From Marinobacterium sp. (lineage in GTDB: Bacteria; Pseudomonadota; Gammaproteobacteria; Pseudomonadales; Balneatricaceae), in NCBI GenBank assembly GCA_025800125.1, contig JAOXSF010000023.1, forward strand, positions 1 to 55,477: a stretch of 55,477 nucleotides of DNA. The letters are read 5' to 3'. Each line of letters starts with the position of its first letter. The first letter of the stretch is position 1. The position numbers and the translations under genes were made by a program. Below are positions 29,510 through 39,661 of the stretch, one piece after another. The notes below the pieces were generated by a model. It was given only the letters and a program-made list of their open reading frames with translations. It was not told where the DNA came from and ran no database searches.

Positions 29510-30502
29510 TCAGTGTAATTCACGCGCCTCTTGTCTGGGGCCCGGCACGGTGCGCTCACCGGTTGGAAACGGCTGGGTCAGTATATGAGCTTTCTGGCTA
29601 TCAGCTTCCAGCGTCTGATAAATCGCCGTGAGTAGCGAGCACAACTCTGTCAACCTGGCTGGGCGGTTGACCGGGTTGCGCATCAGGCAGTGGACAATTT
29701 TGTCCTGTAGTTGACGGCAATACCGTAGTGGCAGTGCCAGCTGGCGCAAGCCATGGTTCAGGTGGCCTATATCCTGCTGGTTGAGGCTGCCGTTTAACAG
29801 CTGTTGTCGGGGTTGGCAAGGTAACTGGCCGGTAATCTGGGCGTACAACAGCAGGCCCAGTGCATAGATGTCGGTGGCGGGTGTCATCGGGTAGGTCGGG
29901 TCGCCGTAGCCCACTTTATTGCAATATTGTTCGGGGGCCATCCAGCCTGCGCTGCCACTGTAGCGCTCTGGTTGGGGTGCGCTGATAGATTGCAGACTGC
30001 CGAAGTCACCCAGGTAAAAGCGTTCCAGATCGTAGTTACAGAGAATATTGCCCGGTTTTATATCCAGATGCAGGTAACCGTGGTGGTGCAGACAGTTGAG
30101 GGCGCGAGTAATATCGCGCCACAGTCGCACCAGACGCATAGAACGGCGCTGGTAGGAATAAAATGATTGCGATTCGATATGGTCAAAGCTGATACCGCTA
30201 AGATCGCAGTCCATTCTGGCCATTACATAGGCATAGTGACCCTGCCAGTGGCCGTGGTTATAAAAAGGTACAAAAAACGTTTGCACCGCTTTCGGTAGCG
30301 ACCGGTAGAAACAGATCTCTTTGAGCAGGTTATACATCGCCCGTGTTGTACGCGGGTGATACAGCTTAATGGTGATTGTGCGGCCGCTATGAACTTCCAC
30401 TGCCTGCCAGATCTGGCTGTTATCTGTTTCGGCCAGCAGGCTATCCAGAAGATAACTGATTCTGGACAGCTCAATACCCTGTCCCACGTAAAGTTTTGCC
30501 AT
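29510..30502 (-). CDS. Hanks-type serine/threonine protein kinase
   Basis: A 330-aa cytosolic kinase. Conserved elements: lysine in TITIKLYHP, alphaC region, catalytic loop YLHLDIKPGNILCN (HxDxKxxN), DFG in LGDFGSLQ, APE in GWMAPEQYCNK, and the alphaF WSF-like TDIYALGLLLYAQ. All catalytic residues look intact. No transmembrane helix, PASTA or zinc ribbon, so the sensor is not obvious; the Pro-rich C-terminal end is short. Divergent from the large PBP-like gene at 30716, with a 213-bp spacer containing a hairpin. Substrates are unknown; the neighbouring PBP-like protein is the obvious candidate. Confidence 0.85.
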   Translation of the reverse strand: MAKLYVGQGIELSRISYLLDSLLAETDNSQIWQAVEVHSGRTITIKLYHPRTTRAMYNLLKEICFYRSLPKAVQTFFVPFYNHGHWQGHYAYVMARMDCDLSGISFDHIESQSFYSYQRRSMRLVRLWRDITRALNCLHHHGYLHLDIKPGNILCNYDLERFYLGDFGSLQSISAPQPERYSGSAGWMAPEQYCNKVGYGDPTYPMTPATDIYALGLLLYAQITGQLPCQPRQQLLNGSLNQQDIGHLNHGLRQLALPLRYCRQLQDKIVHCLMRNPVNRPARLTELCSLLTAIYQTLEADSQKAHILTQPFPTGERTVPGPRQEARELH

Positions 30503-30612
30503 TACAACCCGCCTCGTCAGTACTGTCTTTCGAAGTTGAAAACCAGGGGCTTACCGGAGAGAAGCAAAACGATGAAATGTTCTTTCTGTTTCCCTGGTAG
30601 GGTTTTGATAAA

Positions 30613-30637
30613 GACTGTTTTTTAAACAGTCGTTTTT
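30613..30637 (+). terminator. Hairpin with T-tract in the leader of the PBP-like gene
   Basis: GACTGTTT (30613-30620) pairs with AAACAGTC (30624-30631), followed by GTTTTTAT. It is terminator-shaped but lies 79 bp upstream of the PBP-like start, between divergent genes. It may be an attenuator for that gene or a transcription block. Confidence 0.55.
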
Positions 30638-30715
30638 ATCTATGCCTCTCTGTTACAGAAGGGGCAGCTGGGTAGAAAGTTCCCCGACGGGGAAAATCAG
30701 CTGGAGGGCAGCGCG

Positions 30716-33700
30716 ATGCGATGGGGTCGAGTGATAACCGGAGGGGGTATGCTGGTGGTTGTCAGTCTGTTTATGGCGTTGCTTTATGATGTGTACCATC
30801 GAGGCAATAACCCTGTATTGCCAGATGTGCCTGCACCCTGGGTACTGGCGCAGGGGCTTGAGGTGCCAGAGACGGGAGGGTTCTACCCGATGCAACGCCA
30901 TGATGCAGGCATACTGGTGATTAATGGTGCAAGGGTATTAAGCCAGCATCGAATTGATCTGTGTGATCAGGCCGCCCAGCCACAGGCGCAGCATACTGGG
31001 ATGAAAGCGTTATATGCGGGTTTGAACTGGCCACAGTTGCAGCAGTTGATGGCACAGAATCAGGCCCGTGGTCGTCCGGCCCATTACGGTATTGCGAATC
31101 CATTGATGGATGCCGCGTCACCGCTGAACCGGGCAGCAGGCGCATTAGACATACCGGAATTCCGTGTGGGTGTTTACCCTGGCAGCGCGTCTTTAGTGCC
31201 CGTTGGTGAAGTGCCCGTTGGTGAAGTGCCCGTTAGTGAAATGGCATCCGGTACTGATGCGGGCTCTGGCGATCGTTCTGGTATTGCAAACCATTATGAA
31301 CAGCCTGCACTGGCGTTGTATCGGTTGAATGATACCCGGTCACTGGTCTGGTTATCAGACCGTGTACCCGTGCTGTATAGCCCGTCAGCACCTGGTGCGC
31401 GCGCGCAAAGTTATCCCTTTGAACGGTCAGGCTGGTTGTTGTGGCGTCATACGGACGATGCGGGCCGTATGGTTGCGGCTGACCCGGCATCAGAGGCGCG
31501 CTGGCAGTATGCCGTAAAACTGGAGCGTCAGCCTGGTAGTCAGGCGGCACATTGCAAGCAGGATTATGGGGTGCTGACGGTGACCCTGATGGAAGCGTTG
31601 CCTGAACAGGGTGAAAACACTGCGGTAGTGTATCGCTTTATGACGCCCTCTGCTTCAGTGACAACGGCTACCCGTCCTTTAGAAACAGTCTCTCATCAGC
31701 GACTGGCGACAGGGCGTTATAAAGCTCATGGTGAGCACTATCAGCTGGAAGATCAACAGCTGTTTAATGCTGCTGTTGATGCAGGACTGATTCAGGCCGC
31801 GGCCGATGGTCGGGCGACACTGGCCGTGCGTGATATGGCGGTATCTGCGGCACTGGCTGGTAATCCATGGCCAGAATCACGCCGTGAATTGTTGTGGCGG
31901 CTGCATTACAGTGCGCCAGGCCGTTACATACAGCAGCAGATCAAACGCTGGAATAGAGAGTCACGCCCGGCAGGTGTGCGTTATAAGCGCCTCAATGCTG
32001 AGGCTCGGTTATTAATGGGTGAGCATGACATTGACAGTGTGAGACAGCAGCCCTGGCAGGCTTCGCAGGCGGGGCATCCATTATCTTTCGGTGGACGACC
32101 GCCGTTACAGGCGGGTGGGTTATTTGAACATCTGCCTCAGCAGTGGTCAGACTGGCTGATGCTGAGCCAGGGCAGTGTGCAGTCGAATGATCATCGTGTT
32201 GTGCAGCTGACGTTACCGTTTGCTCGCCCGGCAACGGGGCGGGAGCAGTTTGCTGTGCTGGTGCTGGGGCGGCAGGTGAAGTTGCAACAAGGACGTTTGT
32301 TGAAGTCATCATTTCGTTGTCTGAAATTGCCATGCACAGGGGCTCGGCAGCTGGCACGGTTGCTGTGGGTCAGCCCGACGGTGGGTGCGCGAGCGTTAAG
32401 TGTACAGTTGCAACCATTGACGCCCGTACAGGCATTACAGCTATATCGTGCAGACCATCAGCCAGTGCAGGTAAGTCAGGGCGTACCGCGCTGGAATCCA
32501 CCTGCAATACGCCGCGCTGCTGCTTCGGCAACCATAATGGATGTCCGCTTGCGGGACCGTCAGGGTGAGCCGCTCTGGCAGAATTTTAAGACGCTGACCG
32601 CAACGGTAAATGGGCAGCTTGACCCTTTATATGGTCTGGCGGCGGGCCACCAGCGCAGCCTGGGGGGAATGCTGACGCGATTGGGCCGGCATGGTTACCG
32701 CCAGGTTCAGGCTGAACTGACACTGGATGCGGGTTTGCAACAGCAGGTGAGAGAGCAGCTACATCAGCGACTGGCTTTGCGTCAGCATCCGCAGCGTACC
32801 GGCAGTGTGCTGATGATGGATGCCGATAGCGGTGAAATTCTGGTCAGTGCTTCCTGGCCAGAGGTGCCGCAAGGTGTCAGCTGGGCTGACCTGCATGCGT
32901 TTGATGCAGCTGACTTTCGTCGCTCACCGCTGCGCCCGCGAACCTTGCAGCATGATGGCTATAGCTACAATGCACCAGGTTCGGTGTTCAAGCTGGTGGT
33001 TGCTCTGACGCTGGAAAAGATGGCGCAGACAGACCCGCAACTACTGGCGGAATTAAAAGGTCTGAACATGGTGGCGCTGGACAGGGCCGGGCGGCGCGCT
33101 GGTTATCAGTTTTCCAGCCGGGCTGACTGCTATCCGGCGCAAAAAGGTTGTCTGAATGCCCGTGGTCGCTGGCCGGTAAACGCTTTGAAGCATTACCCGA
33201 TTGTTAATTTCCGCAAAGGTGGAATATTTGAGTCGCCACGCTCCATGCTACAACGCGAAACCCACTACGGCCTGACTGAAGCCCTGCGGGATTCGCTGAA
33301 TACATGGTTTGCCTGGCAGGCCGACCGCAGCGACCAGACCCTGCTGTCATCCCGTGGCACCATTGGTATGGCCCATGCGCGTGCATTAACGCCGGACGGG
33401 CTGGACAAGCAACGGCCAATGATGGCCATGGTGCGCCAGTTGGGGTTGTTGCAACCGGTACGGCTGGATGGTGGTTTGCTGCCGGAAAATTTTGACTGGC
33501 GCACAGGTGATCTGTTGCAGGCCAGTGCAGGCAATATTGACCCATTTAACAGTCGCCGGAATATTTTGCAGGCTGCTATTGGCTTGCGTATGCAGATGAC
33601 ACCGCTACAGATTGCCCGCCTGTCTGCTACCCTGGCCAGTGGCCGGTTAAGCCAGCCGCGCTTACTGAACAGTCTTAATGGCCGCAGGGCCCAATCGCAG

Positions 33701-34138
33701 CCTTCACCCACGCTGAATATTGAATTGTCCCGTATTCATGCCGGTATGAAAGCAGTACCAATTACCGGTACAGCGAAAACCGCATTCGCTGCACCACGCT
33801 TCCAGCAGCTGCGCCAGCGGCTGTACCTGAAAACGGGCACCGCGCCTGTTCGCTCTAACAGTCAGGCCAGGGGGTCTCTGAATAGTGCATGGTTAACAGG
33901 CTGGCTGGAACCGGCCAAAGCAGACGGTAAACGTATCGCGTTTGCCTGCATGCTGGGCTATTCAAAGCTGACCGGGGGTAAAGATTGCGGCCCGTTAATG
34001 GCTGAAATCCTGCTACAGATGGAGACGGATGGTCTTGAGGCTGATAACCGTGCGCCCACCTCAAAACCATTACCGCCGGGCATTCTGGCCACTGAATCGG
34101 TTGCAATTAATGGCCGTCGTGAAACCAGAGGTTCATAG
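30716..34138 (+). CDS. Very long class-B PBP-like transpeptidase, membrane-anchored
   Basis: A 1140-aa protein with an N-terminal anchor (GGGMLVVVSLFMALLYDVYH), then about 650 residues of unassigned extracytoplasmic sequence, then a penicillin-binding transpeptidase domain with S-x-x-K in PGSVFKLVV (Ser756), S-x-N in DSLNTWF (Ser860) and K-T-G in YLKTGTAPV (Lys1039). FtsI-type proteins are about 580-600 aa, so this is roughly double. No standard PBP dimerisation domain is recognisable. An in-frame 15-bp triplication gives VPVGEVPVGEVPVSE (31196-31240). ATG at 30716 follows GGAGGG. The gene faces a Ser/Thr kinase. Likely cell-wall crosslinking in the periplasm, with regulation by phosphorylation as a guess. 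Confidence 0.75.
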   Translation: MRWGRVITGGGMLVVVSLFMALLYDVYHRGNNPVLPDVPAPWVLAQGLEVPETGGFYPMQRHDAGILVINGARVLSQHRIDLCDQAAQPQAQHTGMKALYAGLNWPQLQQLMAQNQARGRPAHYGIANPLMDAASPLNRAAGALDIPEFRVGVYPGSASLVPVGEVPVGEVPVSEMASGTDAGSGDRSGIANHYEQPALALYRLNDTRSLVWLSDRVPVLYSPSAPGARAQSYPFERSGWLLWRHTDDAGRMVAADPASEARWQYAVKLERQPGSQAAHCKQDYGVLTVTLMEALPEQGENTAVVYRFMTPSASVTTATRPLETVSHQRLATGRYKAHGEHYQLEDQQLFNAAVDAGLIQAAADGRATLAVRDMAVSAALAGNPWPESRRELLWRLHYSAPGRYIQQQIKRWNRESRPAGVRYKRLNAEARLLMGEHDIDSVRQQPWQASQAGHPLSFGGRPPLQAGGLFEHLPQQWSDWLMLSQGSVQSNDHRVVQLTLPFARPATGREQFAVLVLGRQVKLQQGRLLKSSFRCLKLPCTGARQLARLLWVSPTVGARALSVQLQPLTPVQALQLYRADHQPVQVSQGVPRWNPPAIRRAAASATIMDVRLRDRQGEPLWQNFKTLTATVNGQLDPLYGLAAGHQRSLGGMLTRLGRHGYRQVQAELTLDAGLQQQVREQLHQRLALRQHPQRTGSVLMMDADSGEILVSASWPEVPQGVSWADLHAFDAADFRRSPLRPRTLQHDGYSYNAPGSVFKLVVALTLEKMAQTDPQLLAELKGLNMVALDRAGRRAGYQFSSRADCYPAQKGCLNARGRWPVNALKHYPIVNFRKGGIFESPRSMLQRETHYGLTEALRDSLNTWFAWQADRSDQTLLSSRGTIGMAHARALTPDGLDKQRPMMAMVRQLGLLQPVRLDGGLLPENFDWRTGDLLQASAGNIDPFNSRRNILQAAIGLRMQMTPLQIARLSATLASGRLSQPRLLNSLNGRRAQSQPSPTLNIELSRIHAGMKAVPITGTAKTAFAAPRFQQLRQRLYLKTGTAPVRSNSQARGSLNSAWLTGWLEPAKADGKRIAFACMLGYSKLTGGKDCGPLMAEILLQMETDGLEADNRAPTSKPLPPGILATESVAINGRRETRGS

Positions 34139-34241
34139 CAGGGCTCAGGGGCTCATAGCAGGGCTCAGAGGTTTATAGCAGAACTGTCGTTGCGCAATGT
34201 GAAATGCGCAATACGGCTGTGGTCAATACTGACGGTTAATG

Positions 34242-34270
34242 CAGGGGTCAGGAATGCAGGGGTCAGGAAT
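34242..34270. repeat. Tandem GCAGGGGTCAGGAAT duplication
   Basis: GCAGGGGTCAGGAAT appears twice in a row at the end of the 98-residue gene's spacer; AGCAGGGCTCAG is also duplicated at 34137-34170. No gene is seen in 34139-34262. Confidence 0.7.
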
Positions 34271-34559
34271 GATCGTCGGACTGCCGCTGTTCTGCTGCCA
34301 GTAAATGGCGGTAACGGCGCAGGGTGAGAGGAGAGTCCAGTAACGTTTCCAGCTGGGCTTTGCTGAAGGTCTGCTGCTGTCGAATAACAGCTAACAGTTG
34401 CTGGTTATCAAATTCCAGCTTGTCACCTGCTTTGATACGGTTAACCAGGCTGGCCCATACACGCCGAGAGACCAGTGCGATTTGCAAACGTTGCTGTGCT
34501 GAAGTCGGTGGCGCGGTTGCGTTCGCTGATGCAGACGATGGTCGGGATGGCTTGCTCAT
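34263..34559 (-). CDS. Small hypothetical protein (98 aa)
   Basis: Not recognised. It has a Ser/Ala/Pro-rich N-terminus (MSKPSRPSSASANATAPPTS), then an amphipathic helical part (AQQRLQIALVSRRVWASLVN, QQTFSKAQLETLLDSPLTLR) and a charged tail. The ribosome site is weak. It lies downstream of and co-directional with the 598-aa gene (85 bp), facing the end of the PBP-like gene. The stop-to-stop frame and the codon pattern look coding, but this could still be spurious. Confidence 0.5.
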   Translation of the reverse strand: MSKPSRPSSASANATAPPTSAQQRLQIALVSRRVWASLVNRIKAGDKLEFDNQQLLAVIRQQQTFSKAQLETLLDSPLTLRRYRHLLAAEQRQSDDHS

Positions 34560-34644
34560 AGGCTGCTCTGTTGTAGCGTTCTCGCTGGTATGAGTACGCG
34601 CTGTTAAGGTATCACTGATACCCTTTTCTTATTGAATATCGCTG

Positions 34645-36441
<1,797 letters not shown>

Positions 36442-36694
36442 ATCCAGCTCCGGTGGTATTGCGTTGCAGGCCTGTAAGGTTTGACGCCTGACTTCGCAAT
36501 GACACCATGCGAGCCTGCTTTAAGGTTCTGGTGAGATACAGGTTCACAAGTATTGCAGGCATCCTTTGCAGGGTTGGAGTGTGGAGGGAAGGGATGGTTC
36601 AGTCGATCACTGTTACTATTCAGGATAAACGTTTACCTATACACTGCCAAGCGAGCATTTTTGTATCAACGGATTGAGTGATCAGAGAGGTTTT

Positions 36695-38200
36695 ATGTCC
36701 AGAAGAGTGCTGGCTTCCTGGCTGGGTAAAAAGGATCTGGATGAGCAGAAAGCACAAGGTAGAGGCCCTCTCGCTACAGCTTTACTGGAGTCACCAGAGC
36801 CGTTTGATGAAGCCATGATCCTGATGAATAACTGGTTTGATGATGAAGAGCCGTACAGGGCCTGGTTACAGTCAGAGTTAAAAGAAGCAGGGCGTTCAAC
36901 CCGGTTAGATATTAAGCGCGAGCGGCTACCGAGCCCGATTGACTATGATGCAATTTATAAGGTTTGTAATCCCTTACTGAACAAGCTCCGTCAGCAGGGC
37001 GTTGACATTACCCTTGTACTGACATCGGGTACGCCCGCGATGATTGCTGTCTGGTTTTTACTGGGTAAAGGGATTTATAACGCCAGGCTACTACAGGTCT
37101 CCCGCGAACATGGCCTGGAAGAAATTAATGTGCCATTCGATGTTGCTTTTGCTTATCTGGAGCAACAGGACAGCAGTCTTAAAAGATATATGGCAGCTTC
37201 ACTGGAAGTTGACCGCTGTTTTGAGCACATTCCTGCTCGTTCTATGGCGATGGCCGAAGCGGTTGTGCTGGCTAAACAGATTGCACCTCGGAATTTGCCG
37301 GTCATTATTCAGGGCCCCAGTGGTTGTGGTAAGGAGGTGATGGCGGGTGCCATCCATCGTGCCAGTCCTCGCAAAGAAAAAGCATGGCTTGCCGTTAATT
37401 GTGGTGCTATTCCAGAAGGGTTGCTGGATGCTGAGCTATTTGGTCATACCGATGGTGCTTTTACTGGTGCCAGCAAAGCGCGCAAAGGGTATTTCGAGCA
37501 GGCGGATAAGGGAACGCTTTTTCTTGATGAGATAGGAGAGCTGCCACCGTCAGCGCAGGTGCGATTACTGCGAGTTTTGCAGGAAGGTGAAATCATGCCG
37601 GTAGGTTCCAGCAAAGCGACCCCTGTTGATGTGCGTATTATTGCTGCAACGCATCGGAATCTGCTTGAGATGGTTGAACAAGGTCAGTTCAGGGAAGACC
37701 TGTATTATCGTCTTGCGGTTGGTATTGTAGTTTTACCGCCGTTGTCTGCTCGCTCTGAAGATCTTCCACCGTTGCTTGATAGTCTGATGGAATCCGTCAA
37801 TAAGGATATGAGGGAGCAGCCCGGCTTCTGCCCCCGCCATCTATCTGCTGCCGCCAGAACGACTATTTGTCAGCACAGCTGGCCTGGTAATATCCGGGAG
37901 CTGCTGAATACATTATTGCGTGCTTCCCTCTGGTCAAGTGGTTCTGAAATAACTGAATCAGATATTCAGCGGGCGATTGTTTCACGTCGGCCAAAGCAGG
38001 CAGAGCTATCTCGTGAGGCCATTTCAGCAGGTATCGACCTTAACAGGGTGCTTGATCAATACAGAGAAAATGCAATCAGAGAAGCGTTGGCACTCTGTCG
38101 TGGCAATGCGACTGATGCGGGTAAAAAACTGGCACTCTCTCGCCAGTCGCTGGACCAGCAGGTGAAAAAGCTGAATATCGACAAGACGGAATACAAATAA
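36695..38200 (+). CDS. RtcR-type CARF domain sigma-54-dependent activator
   Basis: An enhancer-binding protein of 501 aa. The N-terminal ~170 residues are a CARF-type Rossmann domain like RtcR's: VLASWLGKKDL at the start, DYDAIYKVCNPLLNKLRQQG, and the ligand-loop motif TLVLTSGTPAMIAVWF (residues ~107-118), where CARF proteins have T-x-G-T/K-x-M. Next is a AAA+ domain with Walker A GPSGCGKE (~206), the sigma-54 contact loop GAFTGA (~254) and Walker B TLFLDEIGEL; last a Fis-type HTH (GNATDAGKKLALSRQSL). RtcR controls RNA repair and is thought to sense RNA with cyclic phosphate ends. ATG at 36695 follows AGAGAGG. It sits just upstream of the sigma-54 promoter it should drive. Confidence 0.9.
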   Translation: MSRRVLASWLGKKDLDEQKAQGRGPLATALLESPEPFDEAMILMNNWFDDEEPYRAWLQSELKEAGRSTRLDIKRERLPSPIDYDAIYKVCNPLLNKLRQQGVDITLVLTSGTPAMIAVWFLLGKGIYNARLLQVSREHGLEEINVPFDVAFAYLEQQDSSLKRYMAASLEVDRCFEHIPARSMAMAEAVVLAKQIAPRNLPVIIQGPSGCGKEVMAGAIHRASPRKEKAWLAVNCGAIPEGLLDAELFGHTDGAFTGASKARKGYFEQADKGTLFLDEIGELPPSAQVRLLRVLQEGEIMPVGSSKATPVDVRIIAATHRNLLEMVEQGQFREDLYYRLAVGIVVLPPLSARSEDLPPLLDSLMESVNKDMREQPGFCPRHLSAAARTTICQHSWPGNIRELLNTLLRASLWSSGSEITESDIQRAIVSRRPKQAELSREAISAGIDLNRVLDQYRENAIREALALCRGNATDAGKKLALSRQSLDQQVKKLNIDKTEYK

Positions 38201-38238
38201 AGTGCTTCTCAATAAAAAGTGCTTCTCAATAAAAGTGC
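38201..38238. repeat. 17-bp tandem duplication behind the activator gene
   Basis: AGTGCTTCTCAATAAAA occurs at 38201-38217 and 38218-38234, with AGTGC starting a third. It may be neutral or may contribute enhancer sites. Confidence 0.75.
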
Positions 38239-38271
38239 ACCAGTGCCAACGCTGAAATCGAAATAGCCCTG

Positions 38272-38309
38272 ACGCAATAAAAGTTGCGAATTTGAAATTT
38301 TTATTGCGT
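38272..38309. promoter_or_regulatory. Candidate upstream activator sequence (perfect 11-bp palindrome arms)
   Basis: ACGCAATAAAA (38272-38282) is the exact reverse complement of 38299-38309. It is centred about 110 bp upstream of the predicted transcription start, the usual place for a sigma-54 enhancer. AT-rich DNA lies between it and the promoter, which suits looping. It might instead be the 3' end of the activator gene, but the stem is too AT-rich for that. Confidence 0.65.
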
Positions 38310-38373
38310 TTGGGTGTATCTGTGTTTTTGTTATTTATATTTAAATTGTTTAAAAACAATGAGTTAATGTTTT

Positions 38374-38389
38374 TGGTACATGTCGTGCT
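38374..38389 (+). promoter_or_regulatory. Sigma-54 (-24/-12) promoter of the defence operon
   Basis: TTGGTACATGTCGTGCTA places GG at 38375-38376 and GC at 38387-38388 with exactly 10 bp between, the sigma-54 rule (consensus TGGCAC-N5-TTGCA). The start of transcription would be near 38400, leaving a 32-bp leader to DUF4258. The adjacent activator has the GAFTGA loop. Confidence 0.85.
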
Positions 38390-38431
38390 ATAGCTATGGA
38401 AAGCAGAGAAAAGTAGAAGAGGGACAGGACT

Positions 38432-38773
38432 ATGCACAGAGAAACTCGCCAGACATCAACAGACAACGCCACCGCTGATCCAGTGCTAATACTGTCAGAC
38501 CATGCTCAGCAACGGTGTAGCCAGCGTGGGCTCAGCGAACACCATATCAATATGGCACTTAGATATGGCCGTACCATCCGCTCTCGTCGTGCTGTCTTTA
38601 AGGTGATTGGCCGAAAAGAGATTGAGCGCTATGCCGGACAGGCTCCTGAGCTGCGGGATCTCAATGGCATTCAAGTGGTATCGTCGCCAGAAGGCGTTGT
38701 CCTGACAGCCTATCGGAATCGCAATCTGCGCCAGATTCGACCCAGCCATCGAAAGCATCGAAACCTTCACTAA
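38432..38773 (+). CDS. DUF4258 domain protein
   Basis: A 113-aa basic protein with the DUF4258 pattern: HAQQRCSQRGLSEHHINMAL near the start, then a strand-rich part (VFKVIGRKEIERY) and IQVVSSPEGVVLTAYRNRN. DUF4258 proteins are related to small RelE-like RNA-acting toxins, but no activity is known for this one. It is the first gene behind the sigma-54 promoter, with GACAGGACT before the ATG at 38432. A 216-bp spacer with a strong hairpin separates it from the vWA gene, so it could be expressed at a different level. A small ribonuclease-like effector is a reasonable guess. Confidence 0.7.
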   Translation: MHRETRQTSTDNATADPVLILSDHAQQRCSQRGLSEHHINMALRYGRTIRSRRAVFKVIGRKEIERYAGQAPELRDLNGIQVVSSPEGVVLTAYRNRNLRQIRPSHRKHRNLH

Positions 38774-38778
38774 GGCTG

Positions 38779-38808
38779 ATCAGCACAGCGGCCTGGCCTG
38801 CTGTGCTG
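38779..38808 (+). promoter_or_regulatory. Strong hairpin right after the DUF4258 gene
   Basis: TCAGCACAGC (38779-38788) pairs perfectly with GCTGTGCTGA (38799-38808) around a 10-nt loop. It starts six bases past the stop codon and has no T-tract. It could stabilise or process the mRNA or reduce read-through into the vWA gene. Confidence 0.65.
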
Positions 38809-38877
38809 ACGCTGTCAGTGCAGATATTCGTACCATTAACTCAGTCGTTATCACCAGATAGCGACTTACCAATCAAG

Positions 38878-38955
38878 ACTATTTTTAAAGGCTATCTCTA
38901 AAAACTATTTCTAAAGACTATTTCTAAAGACTGTCTCTAAAAACTGTCTCTAAAA
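38878..38955 (+). repeat. Six tandem copies of a 13-bp unit upstream of the vWA gene
   Basis: Consensus ACTATTTCTAAAG/A, at 38878, 38891, 38904, 38917, 38930 and 38943; copies 3 and 4 are identical, as are copies 5 and 6, with a partial seventh. It ends 34 bp before the vWA start and would be in the leader of that part of the mRNA. Confidence 0.9.
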
Positions 38956-38989
38956 ACTATTCACTCAATACTGGAAAGGATTCTTATCC

Positions 38990-39661
38990 ATGAAGAAATT
39001 CGCCGCAAAAACAGCTCGTGCTATCCCTGTCATTCTACTGGCTGACACCAGTGGCAGTATGTCTGTAGATGGAAAAATTGACGCCCTCAATAATGCACTA
39101 CGTGACATGGTGAAGACTTTCGCTAACGAAGGACGTCTTAAAGCGGAGATTCAGCTGGCGGTGATCACCTTTGGTGGTGACCGTGCCGAGGTGCACCTGC
39201 CACTGACAGCTGCGCACAAAATAGAAAATGTTTCTGATCTGCCTGCAACAGGCCGCACTCCGATGGGAGGGGCTTTTGATCTGGTAACGACGCTGGTGGA
39301 AGACCGTGAACAGATTCCATCACGTGCGTATAAGCCGGTTCTGATACTGGTGTCCGATGGCCATCCAACTGACCGCTGGGAAGAAGCATTTAACCGCCTG
39401 TGCAGCTCCGAGCGGGCCAGCAAGGCGACCCGTATGGCGATGGCGATCGGTAACGATGCGGATACGTCTCTGTTGCAAGATTTTATTAATGATCTGGAAA
39501 CACCCGTATTTCAGGCCCATGAAGCACGGGACATTATTCGCTTTTTCCGGGCTGTCAGTATGAGTGTAACAGCCCGTTCACAGAGTACTACTCCCAACCA
39601 GCCTGTGTTACCGGTGTATGACGATGTGCCGGATGACGATGTACTGGACCTCGATTTCTGA
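38990..39661 (+). CDS. TerY-like von Willebrand factor A domain protein
   Basis: A 223-aa single vWA domain with a complete MIDAS: D-T-S-G-S at 19-23 (LLADTSGSMS), Thr in GRTPMGGAFDLV and Asp in VSDGHPTDRW. This is the TerY/YegL type that pairs with a PP2C phosphatase and a kinase in the TerY-P triad. It probably acts as a metal-dependent protein scaffold. No signal peptide. The stop TGA and the next ATG overlap by one base, so translation is coupled to the phosphatase. The acidic C-terminal tail (DDVPDDDVLDLDF) is typical of the class. ATG at 38990 follows AAAGGA. Confidence 0.88.
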   Translation: MKKFAAKTARAIPVILLADTSGSMSVDGKIDALNNALRDMVKTFANEGRLKAEIQLAVITFGGDRAEVHLPLTAAHKIENVSDLPATGRTPMGGAFDLVTTLVEDREQIPSRAYKPVLILVSDGHPTDRWEEAFNRLCSSERASKATRMAMAIGNDADTSLLQDFINDLETPVFQAHEARDIIRFFRAVSMSVTARSQSTTPNQPVLPVYDDVPDDDVLDLDF

